This document shows, piece after piece, positions 12,211 to 23,053 of a stretch of 64,000 bases of DNA; the stretch's first letter is position 1; each line of letters begins with the position of its first letter. A program made the position numbers and the translations under genes. The stretch lies in the NCBI RefSeq assembly GCF_030253575.1, contig NC_080559.1, positions 5,478,501 to 5,542,500 on the forward strand, written 5' to 3'. The stretch is from Rhododendron vialii. Taxonomy: Eukaryota; Streptophyta; Magnoliopsida; Ericales; Ericaceae. The notes below the pieces were generated by a model. That model saw only the letters and a program-made list of their open reading frames with translations. It was not told the DNA's origin and did not search any database.

Positions 12211-15200
12211 ATGTTTGGTTGGTGTTTTGGGCAGACACAAATATCAAATGCCTTGGCTGTGAGTATATATATGAAAATATTGTATGTATATAACTAGAGT
12301 AATGGCACGCACACGATTTTAGTAACATAACTCTTGACACAACTGTGTCCGGAATTGTAAGATGCACACACATTAAACGGTCCCAGACATATATGGGTGT
12401 GTTCTAAAGTTGTGCATGTAGACTTTCTGATAAAATCACATATATGGATCTCATTTGAGGAAGTTTTTTTGAAAAGATAACATACAATCTTAGAAACATG
12501 TTTCAGACTAATTTTTATCTTCAATACACTTTCGTTTGGCTTCTAGTGACAATTTTTTATTTTTTCGATTGGTTTCATCAAACTGAAAACAAAACTGACA
12601 AACATTCAGGAAGAACTATAATAAGTCAAAATAAAGATTTAACTGAAATGATGCGTTCTTTCTGAGAAATTTTTAGATGCTGAGTGGGTACCACGTGGCG
12701 GTATCCGTCGGCGATCCCGACCGTCCGAACGTGTTTTGGATCATCCAGATTTATTTCCTCTCTCTTTCTCCTCACCCCACCACTCTCCTCTTTTTCTCTT
12801 TCTAAAATCCGGACTGTCCAAAACACGTTTGGACAGTTCGGATCGCCGACGGGGTATCACGTGTGTGGTACCCTATCGGCACCCACAAAATTATCCTTTT
12901 TTCCACGCGTTAAATAATTTTCATTTTGACTTGTACTTTGGATCACATTTTTCTCTGTTTGATAGATTGTGGAGCTTTTGGTTCATATGGATTGCGAAGG
13001 ATGTGAAAAAAGAGTACGAAGGGCAATCTCTAAATTAGATGGCAAGAGTTTAAATTTTTAATTGGTTGTTTCCATCTGTTTGTGCTTTCATTTCATTTCA
13101 ATTCATTGATTTATTTATTTTTATGTTCTCTACATATGGACATTTGATAGATGCTAGCTGCACATCATCAAAATTCTAAGGGACAAATTAAGGGCAACTT
13201 AGGATTGAAAAAACAAAACTAATGGCAACTTTTTTGCATTAGTAGCTTACTCTCGTATGACTTGGAGACTAAAAGGACACGAGTTCTTTAATCAATTAGG
13301 CTCTCCGCAAAAGGGCAGTGGAATTGAGCGCGTGTAGGCTAACCCGGACACCTAAGATATCAAGGAAAAAAGAATTTTTTGCAACTGATGCTTAAAATGA
13401 GACTCGTGCCTGTATATCGATTGATCTTCAGCCTGCTCTCTCCAGCCTATAAGCTTAGGTTACCATCATTTGCAGAACCGAGATCGGATTGAGGGAAATA
13501 CCCATCATTTACCGAGCTACACGAGATAGGACCAAAATGTAACAACCACAAGTATAGGGGGTCAAACTGTCATATAGTACACAGCAGAGCAACACATAGC
13601 CCGCAGGAATTGCCGTTCGGGTCGAGTTTGCGGCACAAGGTTAGAGTTCGTGGTCACAAGATGGAGCTCGCAGCCATGAGATTATTACTCCCTCCGTCCC
13701 AAAATGTTTGTCCGGTCCGCAAAATGGGGTGTTAAAAATAATACAATTTTTGCAAAAAAAAATCAAAAGTTTTTTAACAACTTACTAGATATTAATGAGT
13801 ATTTTTAATTTGTGAAAAAAGTTTGAATTTTTTCTTGAAAAAATTGCATTATTTTTATTACTCCGTTTTGCGGACCAAACAATCATTTTGGAACGGAGGG
13901 AGTATTATTTTTTGGTACGTCGGAAATTAAGCCAGCCATGAGATTCAACTTTGTGGCAATGAGGCCCAAGTTCGCGGTCGCAAGTTTTAAGTTTGTGGCC
14001 AAGAGGTCAAAGTTTGCATCTATGATGCAAAAATTTGCGATCATGATGTAAAAGTTTGTGGTCCGGTCATCATGTAATAGTTCGCGGCCAAGAGATAAAA
14101 GTTTTCGACCTTGAGGTAAAAGTTTGTTGCCAAAACGCAAAAGGGATTTAACTACCTCTCTCCTGAAGATTTGGGGTGCGGCGGCACGGAGCTTCGTCGG
14201 AGCTGAACAGAATTGGAATTTGGCCAGTGGAACTCCGGTGGTGGTGCTTTGATGATGGTGGAGTTGGTCTAGGTGGTGGGGGTGTTCCGAAACGGTGGTA
14301 GATAATGGAGGTGGTGGTTGTGCAGATGAGGAAGATGATGTATAGTTTTTATACGAGGACAGTGTCTTATTTCCGGTTGTGCTGTTAAGAGCGTATTTAC
14401 AACACCAATCAATCACAGCCGTTTATTCGTGTAATTAATGGCTGAGATTCGTTTTTAATTATGACCGGTTACAATTAACTTTTCTCTGAAAATTTTTTAT
14501 TAACATCTTGACCGTCTAAATCACTTTTGGATGGTCATGATTGAGTGCTGTAAATACTTGTTTACAGCACAACCGGAAATAAGACTTTCAATTCGATGAG
14601 TGTTCTCTATAGTCTGAATAAAATACCCAAATGACATTTACTTATCAACTCTATAAAATGGATGCTATTGGGCTATATTTTACAATTACGTTTCAAATGT
14701 TTACACCGCTGGTATATATAATTTATTCTCTATAGAGATATTTCGTACTATCGGATTGCTCATGCCTGAAGGCACACCCAATATAAATTTTATACTTGTT
14801 CTCGCTCCGAGTGGATGAACACATTTGTTTTGGGGAAATTGGTAAAATTACTCGAGCTCATCTACGCACTCCCACATCCTATATATATTCACACAGGCAG
14901 ACACGGCTCTGTTTAATTAGGGAGAGCAATGAGTGAAAATAGATAGATAGAGAAAATTATTAAAGGCCGTGTCCAGGAGTTTTAAGACCTCAAAACGAAC
15001 AAGGTACGCAACCTTTAGTCATGGTCATGAATTAAGGCACTAGAGTAATTGTAACGGTCCCTCAATCGACTGTGTATGGAAAGTAAATTCCATATATAAG
15101 AGATTCCAAACAACTAATGTATAATTTGAGATTAATTTTTTGAATCACGTGGTTAGGTGAATGGTTAATAGGTCAGCTGGCACGAGTCCTGACAGTAATT

Positions 15201-16000
15201 ACTTCGGTTGGATAAAATTTGGGGCTATGGTCCTTTTTGGACTTTAAATCCCTGTAATCCCCAATGGCACTACGGGGTTGTAGCTTGTCAACGAATGAAC
15301 ACACAAAGAACTACATGCACATTTTGAGATGTAAATTTTGTGTAATGTATATAAGGACGGATCGAAGGGCTGTAAACGAGTCGAGCTTTGTCAAGTTTGA
15401 GCTCGGCTCGTTTATTAAATGAGTCAAAAACTTGAGCTCGAGCACAAGCCGAGCCCTTAATGAGAAGAGCTTCGCTGACCATTTACTAAACGAGCCGAGA
15501 GTTAACGAGTCAAGCCGAACCGAGCTCGCGAGCTGCTCGGTTCATTTGCAGCTCTAACGCAGAATATACTAAAACCGTCATTTTTTTTTAAATTTAATAT
15601 TTGAGGGGCCCGCGACGCTCTAATATTTCGAGAAAAGAACATAAAAATTTTGAGTGAAATAATGGATATTGCAGGTGTTGATAGCTTGGAAATAGACATG
15701 GACAAGCAAAAGGTGACAGTGAGTGGATATGTGGACCAGAGGAAGGTTCTCAAGGTGGTTAGAAGAACAGGAAGGAAAGCAGAGTTCTGGCCTTACCCTT
15801 ACGACAGTGAATACTACCCTTACGCATCTCAGTACCTGGACGAGTCCACCTTCTCGGCTACTTACAACTACTACACCCATGGGTACAACGAGAGCATGCA
15901 TGGTTACCTGCCCGACCCGGTTTACTCGAAAATCGTAGACGATGAGATGGCCGAGGTTTTTAGTCCCGAAAACGTTCATCACGCGTGCAGCATCATGTGA
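12211..16000 (+). CDS. HIPP45: Heavy-metal-associated isoprenylated plant protein, HIPP45-like, 3 exons
   Basis: Exons are 12211-12258, 12966-13041 and 15675-16000, giving 149 residues. Exon 1 encodes MFGWCFGQTQISNALA, a short leader typical of this clade. Exon 2 carries the HMA core IVELLVHMDCEGCEKRV, with the CxxC metal ligand pair at about residues 26-29. Exon 3 continues the HMA fold (EIDMDKQKVTVSGYV, then VLKVVRRTGRKAEFWPYPY) and ends in CSIM, a CaaX box for farnesylation. HIPPs bind Cu, Zn or Cd and sit at membranes or plasmodesmata. Exon 2 ends GATG and the next bases are GCAAGAG, so the second intron has a GC donor with a normal CAG acceptor. No in-frame GT donor restores the conserved LDG-VDS junction. 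Introns hold a MITE (12664), a Stowaway (13688), a foldback element (14364) and a degenerate minisatellite. Confidence 0.9.
12664..12897. mobile_element. GAGAAATT-type foldback MITE in intron 1 of the HIPP gene
   Basis: The left end GAGAAATTTTTAGATGCTGA runs into GGGTACCACGTGGCG and GATCCCGACCGTCCGAACG. The right side carries the inverted forms (TTTGGACAGTTCGGATCG, then CACGTGTGTGGTACCC). It shares end sequence and arm layout with the elements at 25267 and 42775. The right end has drifted. Confidence 0.65.
13614..14150. repeat. Degenerate minisatellite, unit about 30 bp, split by a Stowaway MITE
   Basis: Variants of AGTTTGTGGCCAAGAGGTAAA recur about every 30 bases on both sides of the Stowaway at 13688-13902, so the array predates that insertion. 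The array makes a repetitive 177-codon frame on the minus strand that should not be taken for a gene. It lies in intron 2 of the HIPP gene. Confidence 0.6.
13688..13902. mobile_element. Stowaway (Tc1/mariner) MITE, 215 bp
   Basis: Ends CTCCCTCCGTCCCAAAATG and the inverse CATTTTGGAACGGAGGGAG are flanked by TA on both sides (13686-13687 and 13903-13904), the Stowaway signature. No coding capacity. Confidence 0.9.
14364..14585. mobile_element. Foldback MITE, 222 bp, with near-perfect 20-bp ends
   Basis: GTCTTATTTCCGGTTGTGCT at the left is exactly inverted at the right as AGCACAACCGGAAATAAGAC. TIR similarity extends further inward (GTATTTACA). No convincing target duplication was seen. It lies in intron 2 of the HIPP gene. 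Confidence 0.75.
15367..15557. repeat. GAGC-rich repeat with inverted ends
   Basis: It begins AGGGCTGTAAACGAGTCGAGC and ends with the inverse of AGAGCTGCAAATGAACCGAGC. It is filled with GAGCTCG / CGAGCCGAG motifs. This type of dispersed short element is common in plant genomes, but its class is unsettled. It sits shortly before the last exon of the HIPP gene. Confidence 0.55.
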
Positions 16001-16204
16001 CCACCGGGACGCGTATGGGGTTTTTCATCTTCAAAAGTTATATGATATGAACGTAAGTGTCAATCGAGATTTGTATGCTTTTGAAGTCTCGTCATGGGCA
16101 AAAATTTCGAAACCTAAGATTGTTGTTATTCTAAGCTAAAATTGTCTTCGATATTGATGAAAGAAAAGTTTTTAAGTTGTGGGGAGCAAAATCGTGCTAA
16201 AAAA

Positions 16205-16340
16205 TAGGGAAAATGATGGCCCAGGACGTGTTTTGATAATTAATACTCGTCAAAGACATTTTCAATACTAACAAATGTTCTCAACATGTCTTTAGCGGGA
16301 ATTAATTACCAAAACACTTCCTTGACCGTTATTTTCCCTA
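16205..16340. mobile_element. Short foldback MITE, 136 bp
   Basis: The left end TAGGGAAAATGATGGCCCAG is matched inversely at the right by TTGACCGTTATTTTCCCTA, with further pairing through GTGTTTTGATAATTAAT. It is flanked by A-runs on both sides. Confidence 0.6.
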
Positions 16341-16589
16341 AAAAATACACACAAATAGAAAGGCGGCCCGATGGCTAGGCTAAGGCCTCTCGATTTGGGA
16401 GGCCCTTTTTTCGTTAATGGTAGCTCCCACGTATTATTCTAGTTTATGGTTTAAAAACTTGTGGAACTTTGTATTTCAATATATAGCCGGAGGTTCAGGT
16501 TAGCTTGTGCGTTCCTCGACTAATTCTGGAGTCTTGAAGATAATGATCGGAAAAATCTCTAGTGACTGTAAGGTTTGAAATATTTGACC

Positions 16590-17150
16590 TACGTAAAATT
16601 TGAACTTGCGATCTGCTTGGAGGAAAACTATTTGGTTGCTTTCTCAATTCTCATGCTCGTTCGGCCAAATCCCATGGCGAATTTGTCACAACATTATCTG
16701 GTTCAATACAAGATTTGGATATCGTAGATTGATTTTGTTTTCGATCTGTCTTACTCTTCGAAATGATATTTTTTGCAATTCATAATTCATACCATTAAAG
16801 GCAAGAACCTGTTGATCACCCCCACCGCCACATAGTTGAAGAAGCTTGAAGAATTGCTGTCTGGACAAATTCAACTGCCCGTCCACATCTATTGTCAAGC
16901 CAACCAAACTGTCGACTATTTGGTCAGACTTGAATCGCAACAGGATCAAGATTTAGTAGTCTCTAGCTCCATCCCTTTTACAGCTAGGGAATTCGCCCTG
17001 GCTGATGTCATGGTGTTGGTCATCTTAGGATCTAGTTTACGACTCTTATAGTTTTTTTGAACACTTTATTTATGCCGTTTATCTGGCTGATTGACTTTGA
17101 TCGTCTAAGTTAATGCATGATTTTTCACTGAAAAAAGAAAAAAGAAAAGA
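16590..17150 (+). mobile_element. Decayed LINE 3' fragment (RNase H end)
   Basis: The plus strand reads LEELLSGQIQLPVH..CQANQTVDYLVRL and then SSIPFTAREFALAD, like the last part of the RNase H-type domain at the end of plant LINE ORF2. An A-rich tail (GAAAAAAGAAAAAAGAAAAG) follows at about 17130. The frame is broken by shifts near both sides. Assignment rests on my recognition of the NxxAD.LARLGSQQ-like motif, so confidence is moderate. Confidence 0.4.
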
Positions 17151-17624
17151 CAAGAACCTTATTTCGGTAATACCAACAATTGAGCCCACCTACGTAAAAA
17201 GGCTCTGGTAGATGATGGTGGAGCCCACCTACGCATATATTCTCGCTTTGATTTCTCCCCGATGAATTTTGTGGATGACAACGAAGCTTGTTTTTAATTG
17301 AAGTTGTTAATTATGTGGATTATGAATTTCAAAATTCTGTAGTGCACCCCATACTACAGGGGCTGTAGGGCGGTTGATTCGGGATTCATTTCGACGCGGA
17401 CGGCTCAGATTTAATCTGAGTTCCTATTGCCGAGCTCCTATTTGAACCTTCTATTGTTTGGATTAAAATCCGAGTCATCTATCGCCCTACAAAATCTTTG
17501 AATCCATGGATTATTCAAAATAAAATTTCCGATCAAAATATTCAATAAGTCCACTAAAGACGAAATAGTTCCAAACAAACAGATTTTTTTGGATTATTTT
17601 GATCTCTACGAAAAAAATGTAGTT

Positions 17625-17895
17625 TAGTTAATTTCTTTTTACTGTTCTGATTCTTCTTTTTGGAAAGATTAATAATCTTTAGAAGAAAAAATTAACTCAA
17701 AACTAACCCATAAAAAAATTTAAGAAAGATAAAAAAAAAAACTCGGGTTAATTATTTTGTTGTTCATCTCTTTTTACTATTCTGATTCATCTTGTTGGAA
17801 CGATTAATAATCTTTAGGAAAAAAATTAACACAAAACTAACCCATAAAAAATATTCAAAAAGACAAAACAATAATTCGGGTTAATTATTTTGTTT
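17625..17895. repeat. Tandem repeat, unit about 135 bp, two copies
   Basis: Both units share the phrases CTTTTTACT.TTCTGATTC, GATTAATAATCTTTAG, AAAACTAACCCATAAAAAA and TCGGGTTAATTATTTTGTT. They lie directly upstream of the duplicated DnaJ block. Confidence 0.85.
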
Positions 17896-18267
17896 TGATC
17901 AAAACATAGCCTTCAACAAGAGTCCACCGCCCCACGGGAAACCACTCCAGCCCGCTGCCCATCATATATTCCTCCTTCAACCTCAAACTTTCCCCACGAA
18001 ACCCTAGCCCCTCTCTCTCTCTCTCTCTCTCTCTCTTATATCCTCCTACTGGGATTCAGCCGCGCCCTTGTAAACTGACCATGGACCCCTACAAGGCGGC
18101 GTTGGGGTTGGATCAAAGCGCGAGCATAGAAGAGATAAAAGCGAGCGTATCGGAAACTAGCCCTGCAGTTCCACCCCGACATGCACTCCCACTCCCCCAA
18201 TTCCGTCAGGGACCACGCCACCCTCCGTTTCAAGTTCGTCTCCCTAGCCTACGAGGGCCTCATGGAC

Positions 18268-18475
18268 GAGCTTAGGAGCAGCAGCAGCAACAACAACAGT
18301 CGCGCCGATTATAATAGCAGCAGCAGCAACAACAATAACAAACGCAGCAGCAGCCGCAGCCAGAGCAGCAACAACAACAATAACACACGCAGCGGCAGCA
18401 GCCGCAGCCAGAGCAGCAACAACAACAGCAGCAGCAGCAGCAGCCGCAGCAGCAGCAGCAGCAGCCGCTACAATA
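18268..18475 (+). repeat. AGC/AAC trinucleotide expansion in the DnaJ pseudogene
   Basis: More than 200 bp of AGC, AAC and CGC triplets, read as Ser, Asn and Arg in the shifted frame. The sister gene at 44785-44830 has a short AAC/AAT run in the same place, so the expansion occurred after the two copies separated. Confidence 0.85.
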
Positions 18476-19010
18476 ATTATTATTATGGCGGAAGATTCGC
18501 AGGCTTGGTGATTCTGCTCCACATTCCGATGTGAGTAGAGTTCTAGTCTTACAGGTTGATATTCAGATGTGGGAACCTTAACTATGCAGCATATAATGAG
18601 ATATTGGAGCATTTTAACTATACCCGAGCGGAGCCTCCGGTGCTATATACTATTTTCTTGTAGAAACACAGGAATTTATAATAAAATTTTATTGCCTATA
18701 AAAAAAAGAAAAAATAATTCGACCGTGTAATAGTATGATCATATATACAAGTTATGAATGAGGAATACCAATACAATCTTAAAATACTCCATTACTATGA
18801 AACCTAAGAGGAGTTCCGAGGTTAGATCAGAGCCTAGCAAGAGGAGTATGGAGTTGAGTTCAGACTCCGGAACCCAAAGTAGATTATATGTCGGTTCAGG
18901 AGACAGGAGTAGGGAGGGTTTTTTCGACTGAGATTATATCCGGCCGCTGTCGCGTTACGTCGGAGTTTCTAAGGCGCCAGCCATCGTCTTCGAAGTTCCG
19001 AGTCGATTTT

Positions 19011-19590
19011 GGCCTAATAAGCCAAATAGTTTTTTTTTTTTTTTTTGCATTTATTAGTTTTTCGTTCTTTTTTTTTTTTTTAATTATTACTTCGTCAAAA
19101 CTATGTGAAGACAAGAAGAAGAATTTAAAAAGTAAAAAATTACGATCGAAATCCAATTTTTTTGGATAAAAACAAAAAATTTGGATTTCAATCGTAATTT
19201 TGTACTCCCTCCGTCCCATTTGCATTATCCATTATTCTGTTTGTTTTCATTATCCATTATTCCGTTTGTCTATTTTATGTCTTTTACCTATATCTTTTAG
19301 TGTAGATCTTGAAAAATATGCAGTATGGATCTTGTTTGATGGATTTCGATTAATTCTATAATACAAAGTTGTCAAAATTATGAAAAAACATTATAGATTG
19401 AAAGATATAAGCAATTAAAAAATGACACGCAATTTAAAAATGGATAATAAAAATTGAACAGAGGAAGTACTTTTTAAATTCCTCTCGTCATGACGAAACA
19501 ATAATCCACAAAAATGACAAAAAAAACCTGACAAATATAAAAAATTGAATAAAGACAAAAAAAAAAAAAACCTATTTGACTTATTAGGCC
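19011..19590. mobile_element. Foldback MITE with GGCCTAATAAG ends, split by a Stowaway
   Basis: Left end GGCCTAATAAGCCAAATAG and right end CTATTTGACTTATTAGGCC are inverted copies. Inner arms (CTTCGTCAAAACTATG / TCGTCATGACGAAAC) also pair loosely. A related foldback lies at 43418-43775. Removing the Stowaway at 19205-19467 restores a continuous AT-rich loop. Confidence 0.65.
19205..19467. mobile_element. Stowaway MITE, 263 bp, nested in a foldback element
   Basis: Left end CTCCCTCCGTCCCATTTGCA. The right end has drifted (TTGAACAGAGGAAG), but TA flanks are present on both sides (19203-19204, 19468-19469). It sits inside the foldback element, so it is the younger of the two. Confidence 0.8.
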
Positions 19591-20102
19591 AGAAGAGGCC
19601 TAAGATACCGATAGTCCTAAAAACTTGAGTTGTTAGTAAATGGCCTAACAGTGTATATCAAGCTACGTAGCCTCGCGCGTAGTCAAGGAAAGAGTTTCGC
19701 CTTTCCTCTCTGTTAGTTTGGGATCGATGGAGCTTTCTTCGTTTATGCTTAATCAATTTTTTAAATTATTATTTTGTGTTTATATATATATTTTTGTTGG
19801 GTTTGTAAAAACAAAAATTTATTGCCCCATGATGGGGTTGCAAGCCCAAGGGCTTACCCAGGGCCGGCCTGATTAGATTTCACACTTAATAAATTTTGTT
19901 CCCCACCTGTTTCTCCTAAACACGCACTTACTAACTTGATCAGCTTTTATTTGAGATTAATAAGTTGTTTCTCAATGTCACGGCTTTAATTAATTTGCTA
20001 ATTATAATACAAAACTTCTTTTTTAGTATTGTTGGAGGTGGAATACTTGCCAATGTTGCCTTTAAGTGGGGCTTATGGAAGCTGCAAAATCCTGGGGTAT
20101 GT

Positions 20103-20104
<2 letters not shown>

Positions 20105-20142
<38 letters not shown>
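20105..20142. repeat. (CT)n microsatellite, 38 bp
   Basis: Pure CT run starting directly after the exon 2 donor of the DnaJ pseudogene. The intact gene lacks it at this place. Confidence 0.95.
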
Positions 20143-20147
<5 letters not shown>

Positions 20148-20183
20148 TATCAGTGTTGTCTCTGATAACATTGAACTAATTAA

Positions 20184-20947
20184 TTGTTGGAAATTATTAG
20201 GATATAATAATATTTTAAATTCGGTTTGAATGAAAATTGAATTATATGGAGTCACGTCTTTCGAGAGACACCTATCCGTCGTGGACGGACGGGTCTTATA
20301 TATAGTATATATGAATAGACGTGTCTCCTTCCTTTGTGACTATTATTCCGATTAGTCACCAGTTGGCCTTTATATCAATTTTTCATCGAGCCGGAGCCAT
20401 TAATTTTGAGAGAGGTACAAAATATAATGAGGTTCAACAGACCCACCAATTGAAGTGCTACTTTTGCGGGGCGAATCTATCTTAAATAGGTAGGGTCACA
20501 CTCGTCTTGCCTTTCAGTAGTGTCACACTCGTTTTGATCACCAATTTGTTTCCATCGATCTCTAAGTTTGAAGTTTCGATTTCATCGCACTATAAGATTA
20601 TTGATTTCATCACAAAAAGTAAACGATAGAAGCAACAGTACTTCAATCAGTGAGTCTATTGAACATTCTTGTGTTTCATACTCTCTTAAAATGAATTACT
20701 CTGACTCGATGAAAAATGGATATAAACATCTTTTCGAATCTCTCTAGAATGAATGGGGAACATCTTATTTATAAGCTAACTGGTAACTATTCCAAATAGT
20801 CACCAAAGGAAATGACACATTTTTTGTTCATAAAGAATGCGTCCATCCACGATGAATAGGTGTCTCTTGAAAGACGGGCGACTCTATATCAATTCAATTT
20901 ACATTCAAACCAAATTAATATATCATATTTCAATAAAATTTTCCAAC
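20184..20947. mobile_element. Non-autonomous Mutator-like element, 764 bp, with a 9-bp target duplication
   Basis: Flanks are ACTAATTAA on both sides (20175-20183 and 20948-20956). Left and right ends carry long inverted repeats sharing GTTGGAAA, CGGTTTGAATG.AAATTGAATT and GAGACACCTATTC. It is inserted in intron 2 of the DnaJ pseudogene. The matching stretch of the intact gene's intron (GATAACATTGAACT ... TTAACCTCCAAAACTTG) shows the site without the element. No transposase frame. Confidence 0.8.
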
Positions 20948-21551
20948 ACTAATTAACCTCCAAAACTTGTTTAAATCTCCATGCTGAATAAACAGCTACA
21001 TATCTCTAAACTAAAAAAAAATTAGGATTAGCTAATTAATCCATCTCTAAACTATCAAGTTTAATTCTGGTATTTGTCGGAATGCACCTATTTATTTGGT
21101 TTTTATTATTCTTTTGCCTCTCTAAATTCAGAAATCATATGAAGACTATCTGGAATCCAAGGAAGACTATCTGGAATCCAAGGAAAAAGCCGCCGATGAA
21201 AAACGAAAATCCAAGGAATATGACGAGGCAGCGGAGTATATTGGATTATTCTAACATTCGTCCAAATTGTGGAGTATATTAGATTATTCTAACATCCATC
21301 CAAATGGTGTAAGATAATAGGTAAAAGATTCATTGATATTCAAGAAATATATATTGATATTTGTGAAAGTATCTTAATATCCGTGAGATATATTGATAAC
21401 CGAATTTGTTTAGAATTATTGGCATATTATTATCTTCCGCCCACTGAAGAGGGCTATCGTTAAATGGGGCCAGCCCTACGTATTTTGAGGCCCTAGGCGA
21501 AATTCGAACACGGGCCCTGTCTAGTTTATAGTGGAATAATTTTTTTTTTAA

Positions 21552-21720
21552 TTTAATAACTAAGCTTAGTTAAGTTGGTTGTCTCATTTTTTCCCACAAA
21601 GATGGCACCAAGGTTCGAGTCCCACGAGGAGCAGGTTTGGGGTTCAGGGCTATGAATAGCTTTTGAAGTACCTTTCGTTGACTAGCATACTAACACCCCG
21701 TTAACGTCCGTTGATGTGAA
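21552..21720 (+). mobile_element. tRNA-derived SINE-like element
   Basis: A-box-like TAGTTAAGTTGGTT (21568-21581) and a good B box GGTTCGAGTCCC (21612-21623). No tRNA cloverleaf closes around them. The body continues to the A-rich stretch at about 21718-21730. Confidence 0.55.
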
Positions 21721-22558
21721 AAAAAAAATAGTATAAAAAATATTTTCTTATTTTGCATGTCAACAAAGCATGCAACGCGGATGTTAGGCTTGTTTAGGTA
21801 TTGATGTTTATTTGCTTGGTTGTCTATTTGTGGCTGAATTAGGCATGCTTTTATGAAACAACTAGCGAATGCTCGTGCATAAAGGCATGAAGCAATCCTA
21901 ATTGAACATGCCACGTTATTTCAGTTATGAGCCCTCACGAATTTGCCTCTAAAATCTTCTTTTTCACATATTTATATTTATCAAATTGAGTAAAAGTAAC
22001 TAAAACTTAATGAAAAAGATCATTTCGCATCATCCGAATAGCTCGTTGTCATTCTCATGATTTTTCTTAAGAAGATGATAATTTTTTTTGGGGAAACTAC
22101 CTATCGCAATAGCAACACAATTGGGAAAAAAAAAAAACGAAAGTAGATTGGGAGTTTTTTTTTTTGGAACGGCTAAAATATATACTTCATTTGTATTTAT
22201 TAGTCGACAAAAGGTATATCAAGGGAAACAAAAACAAAAAGAAGAGGAAAAACACCTGCCTCGTGATGTTGATACACGAGGCAATGACAAAATCTAGAGC
22301 ACATCATCCAACAGAAAGTTGAATGATAAGAGTCCTAAAAACTAAGTACATGACAAATTGTATAAAAAAAAAAATGCATCTGATGAATCCTAGCTCCTCC
22401 ACTGATTTTGGAAGTACAATCTTTTGACAACTGATACTTTTGGGTGCACCGTTCGATCCTTCAAGGTCTTGTTAGATTACGAAAAGGGTTCCTAAAGAAC
22501 CAAAATTTGAAACCCTACGAAGAATCGAAATTGAAACACAAATACTTTAAGAGGAAAA

Positions 22559-23053
22559 TGTTGGGATTTCTCGGAAGATTGGTGATACCCACAACACACA
22601 CATATTGAGATCCAATGCTAAACCAGTATTATCATAAAAAGAAAAATGAGAGTTGACACGAGAGATTTACGTGGTTTGACCCAAAACCGGCCTATTCCAC
22701 GGGAGAGAGACACTCCACTATATGAACACTAGAGAGATTAAAATACCCAAGCTGGCCGACACCAATACCCACTCGCACCTGGTGTCCATGAGCCCCAAAT
22801 CTCATGAGTTACCCGCTCATTCGTATTTTTCTTTACCCTCACAGTGTATCCTACAGCACCGAAGGGTGCTGCCCCATCTCTCTACATCTCTTTTCTCTCT
22901 CTACTACACTCTGCCTTTTAAAATACTACAACATACACATGCATATATAGGCAGCAGTAGGACAGAAGTCATGCGTGAGATTTTCCAAATCCTTGGTGTG
23001 GGCTTAAGAAATTTTATATTCGATTGATATTTAATAACCGTAAAGAGTTGACA
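22559..23053 (+). mobile_element. Possible solo LTR (Copia-like), fossil
   Basis: It starts TGTTGGGATT and may end GTTGACA. It contains the phrase GAGATTTACGTGGTTTGACC and a CCACGGGAGAGAG-type motif that are common inside plant Copia and small-LTR elements. No primer-binding site, internal region or clean target duplication is present, so it is at best an old isolated LTR. Confidence 0.3.

Larger units (their letters stand above)
16001..18080. other. 3' flank of the HIPP gene and spacer to the DnaJ pseudogene
   Basis: It contains a 136-bp foldback (16205-16340), a LINE 3' remnant (16590-17150) and a two-unit tandem repeat at about 17625-17895. From about 17930 the sequence resembles the leader of the intact DnaJ gene (TCCTCCTTCAACCTC, CGAAACCCTA, CT tract), so the duplicated block extends at least 130 bp upstream of the start codon. 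Confidence 0.5.
18081..21254 (+). pseudogene. Decayed paralogue of the DnaJ72-like gene
   Basis: All three exons of the intact gene at 44565-46926 can be recognised. Exon 1 starts [22 protein letters not shown] one-base insertion then moves the rest of the J domain to another frame ([24 protein letters not shown]), and the HPD is followed by Met rather than Lys. The Asn-rich tail of the sister gene has become a long AGC/AAC repeat coding for Ser and Asn, and the stretch before the membrane segment is not alignable. Exon 2 (about 20026-20097) reads [21 protein letters not shown], then GTATGT. Exon 3 (21132-21254) begins KSYEDYLESKEDYLESKE, with an internal duplication and a different end. Introns carry a Stowaway-in-foldback nest and a Mutator-like element. 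The frameshift argues against function, though partial transcripts could exist. Confidence 0.85.

Noticed and set aside
13883-14416. 177-codon minus-strand reading frame in the HIPP intron
   Set aside because: It is produced by the degenerate 30-bp repeat and spans the edge of a MITE. No domain, and it lies within the intron of a gene on the other strand.
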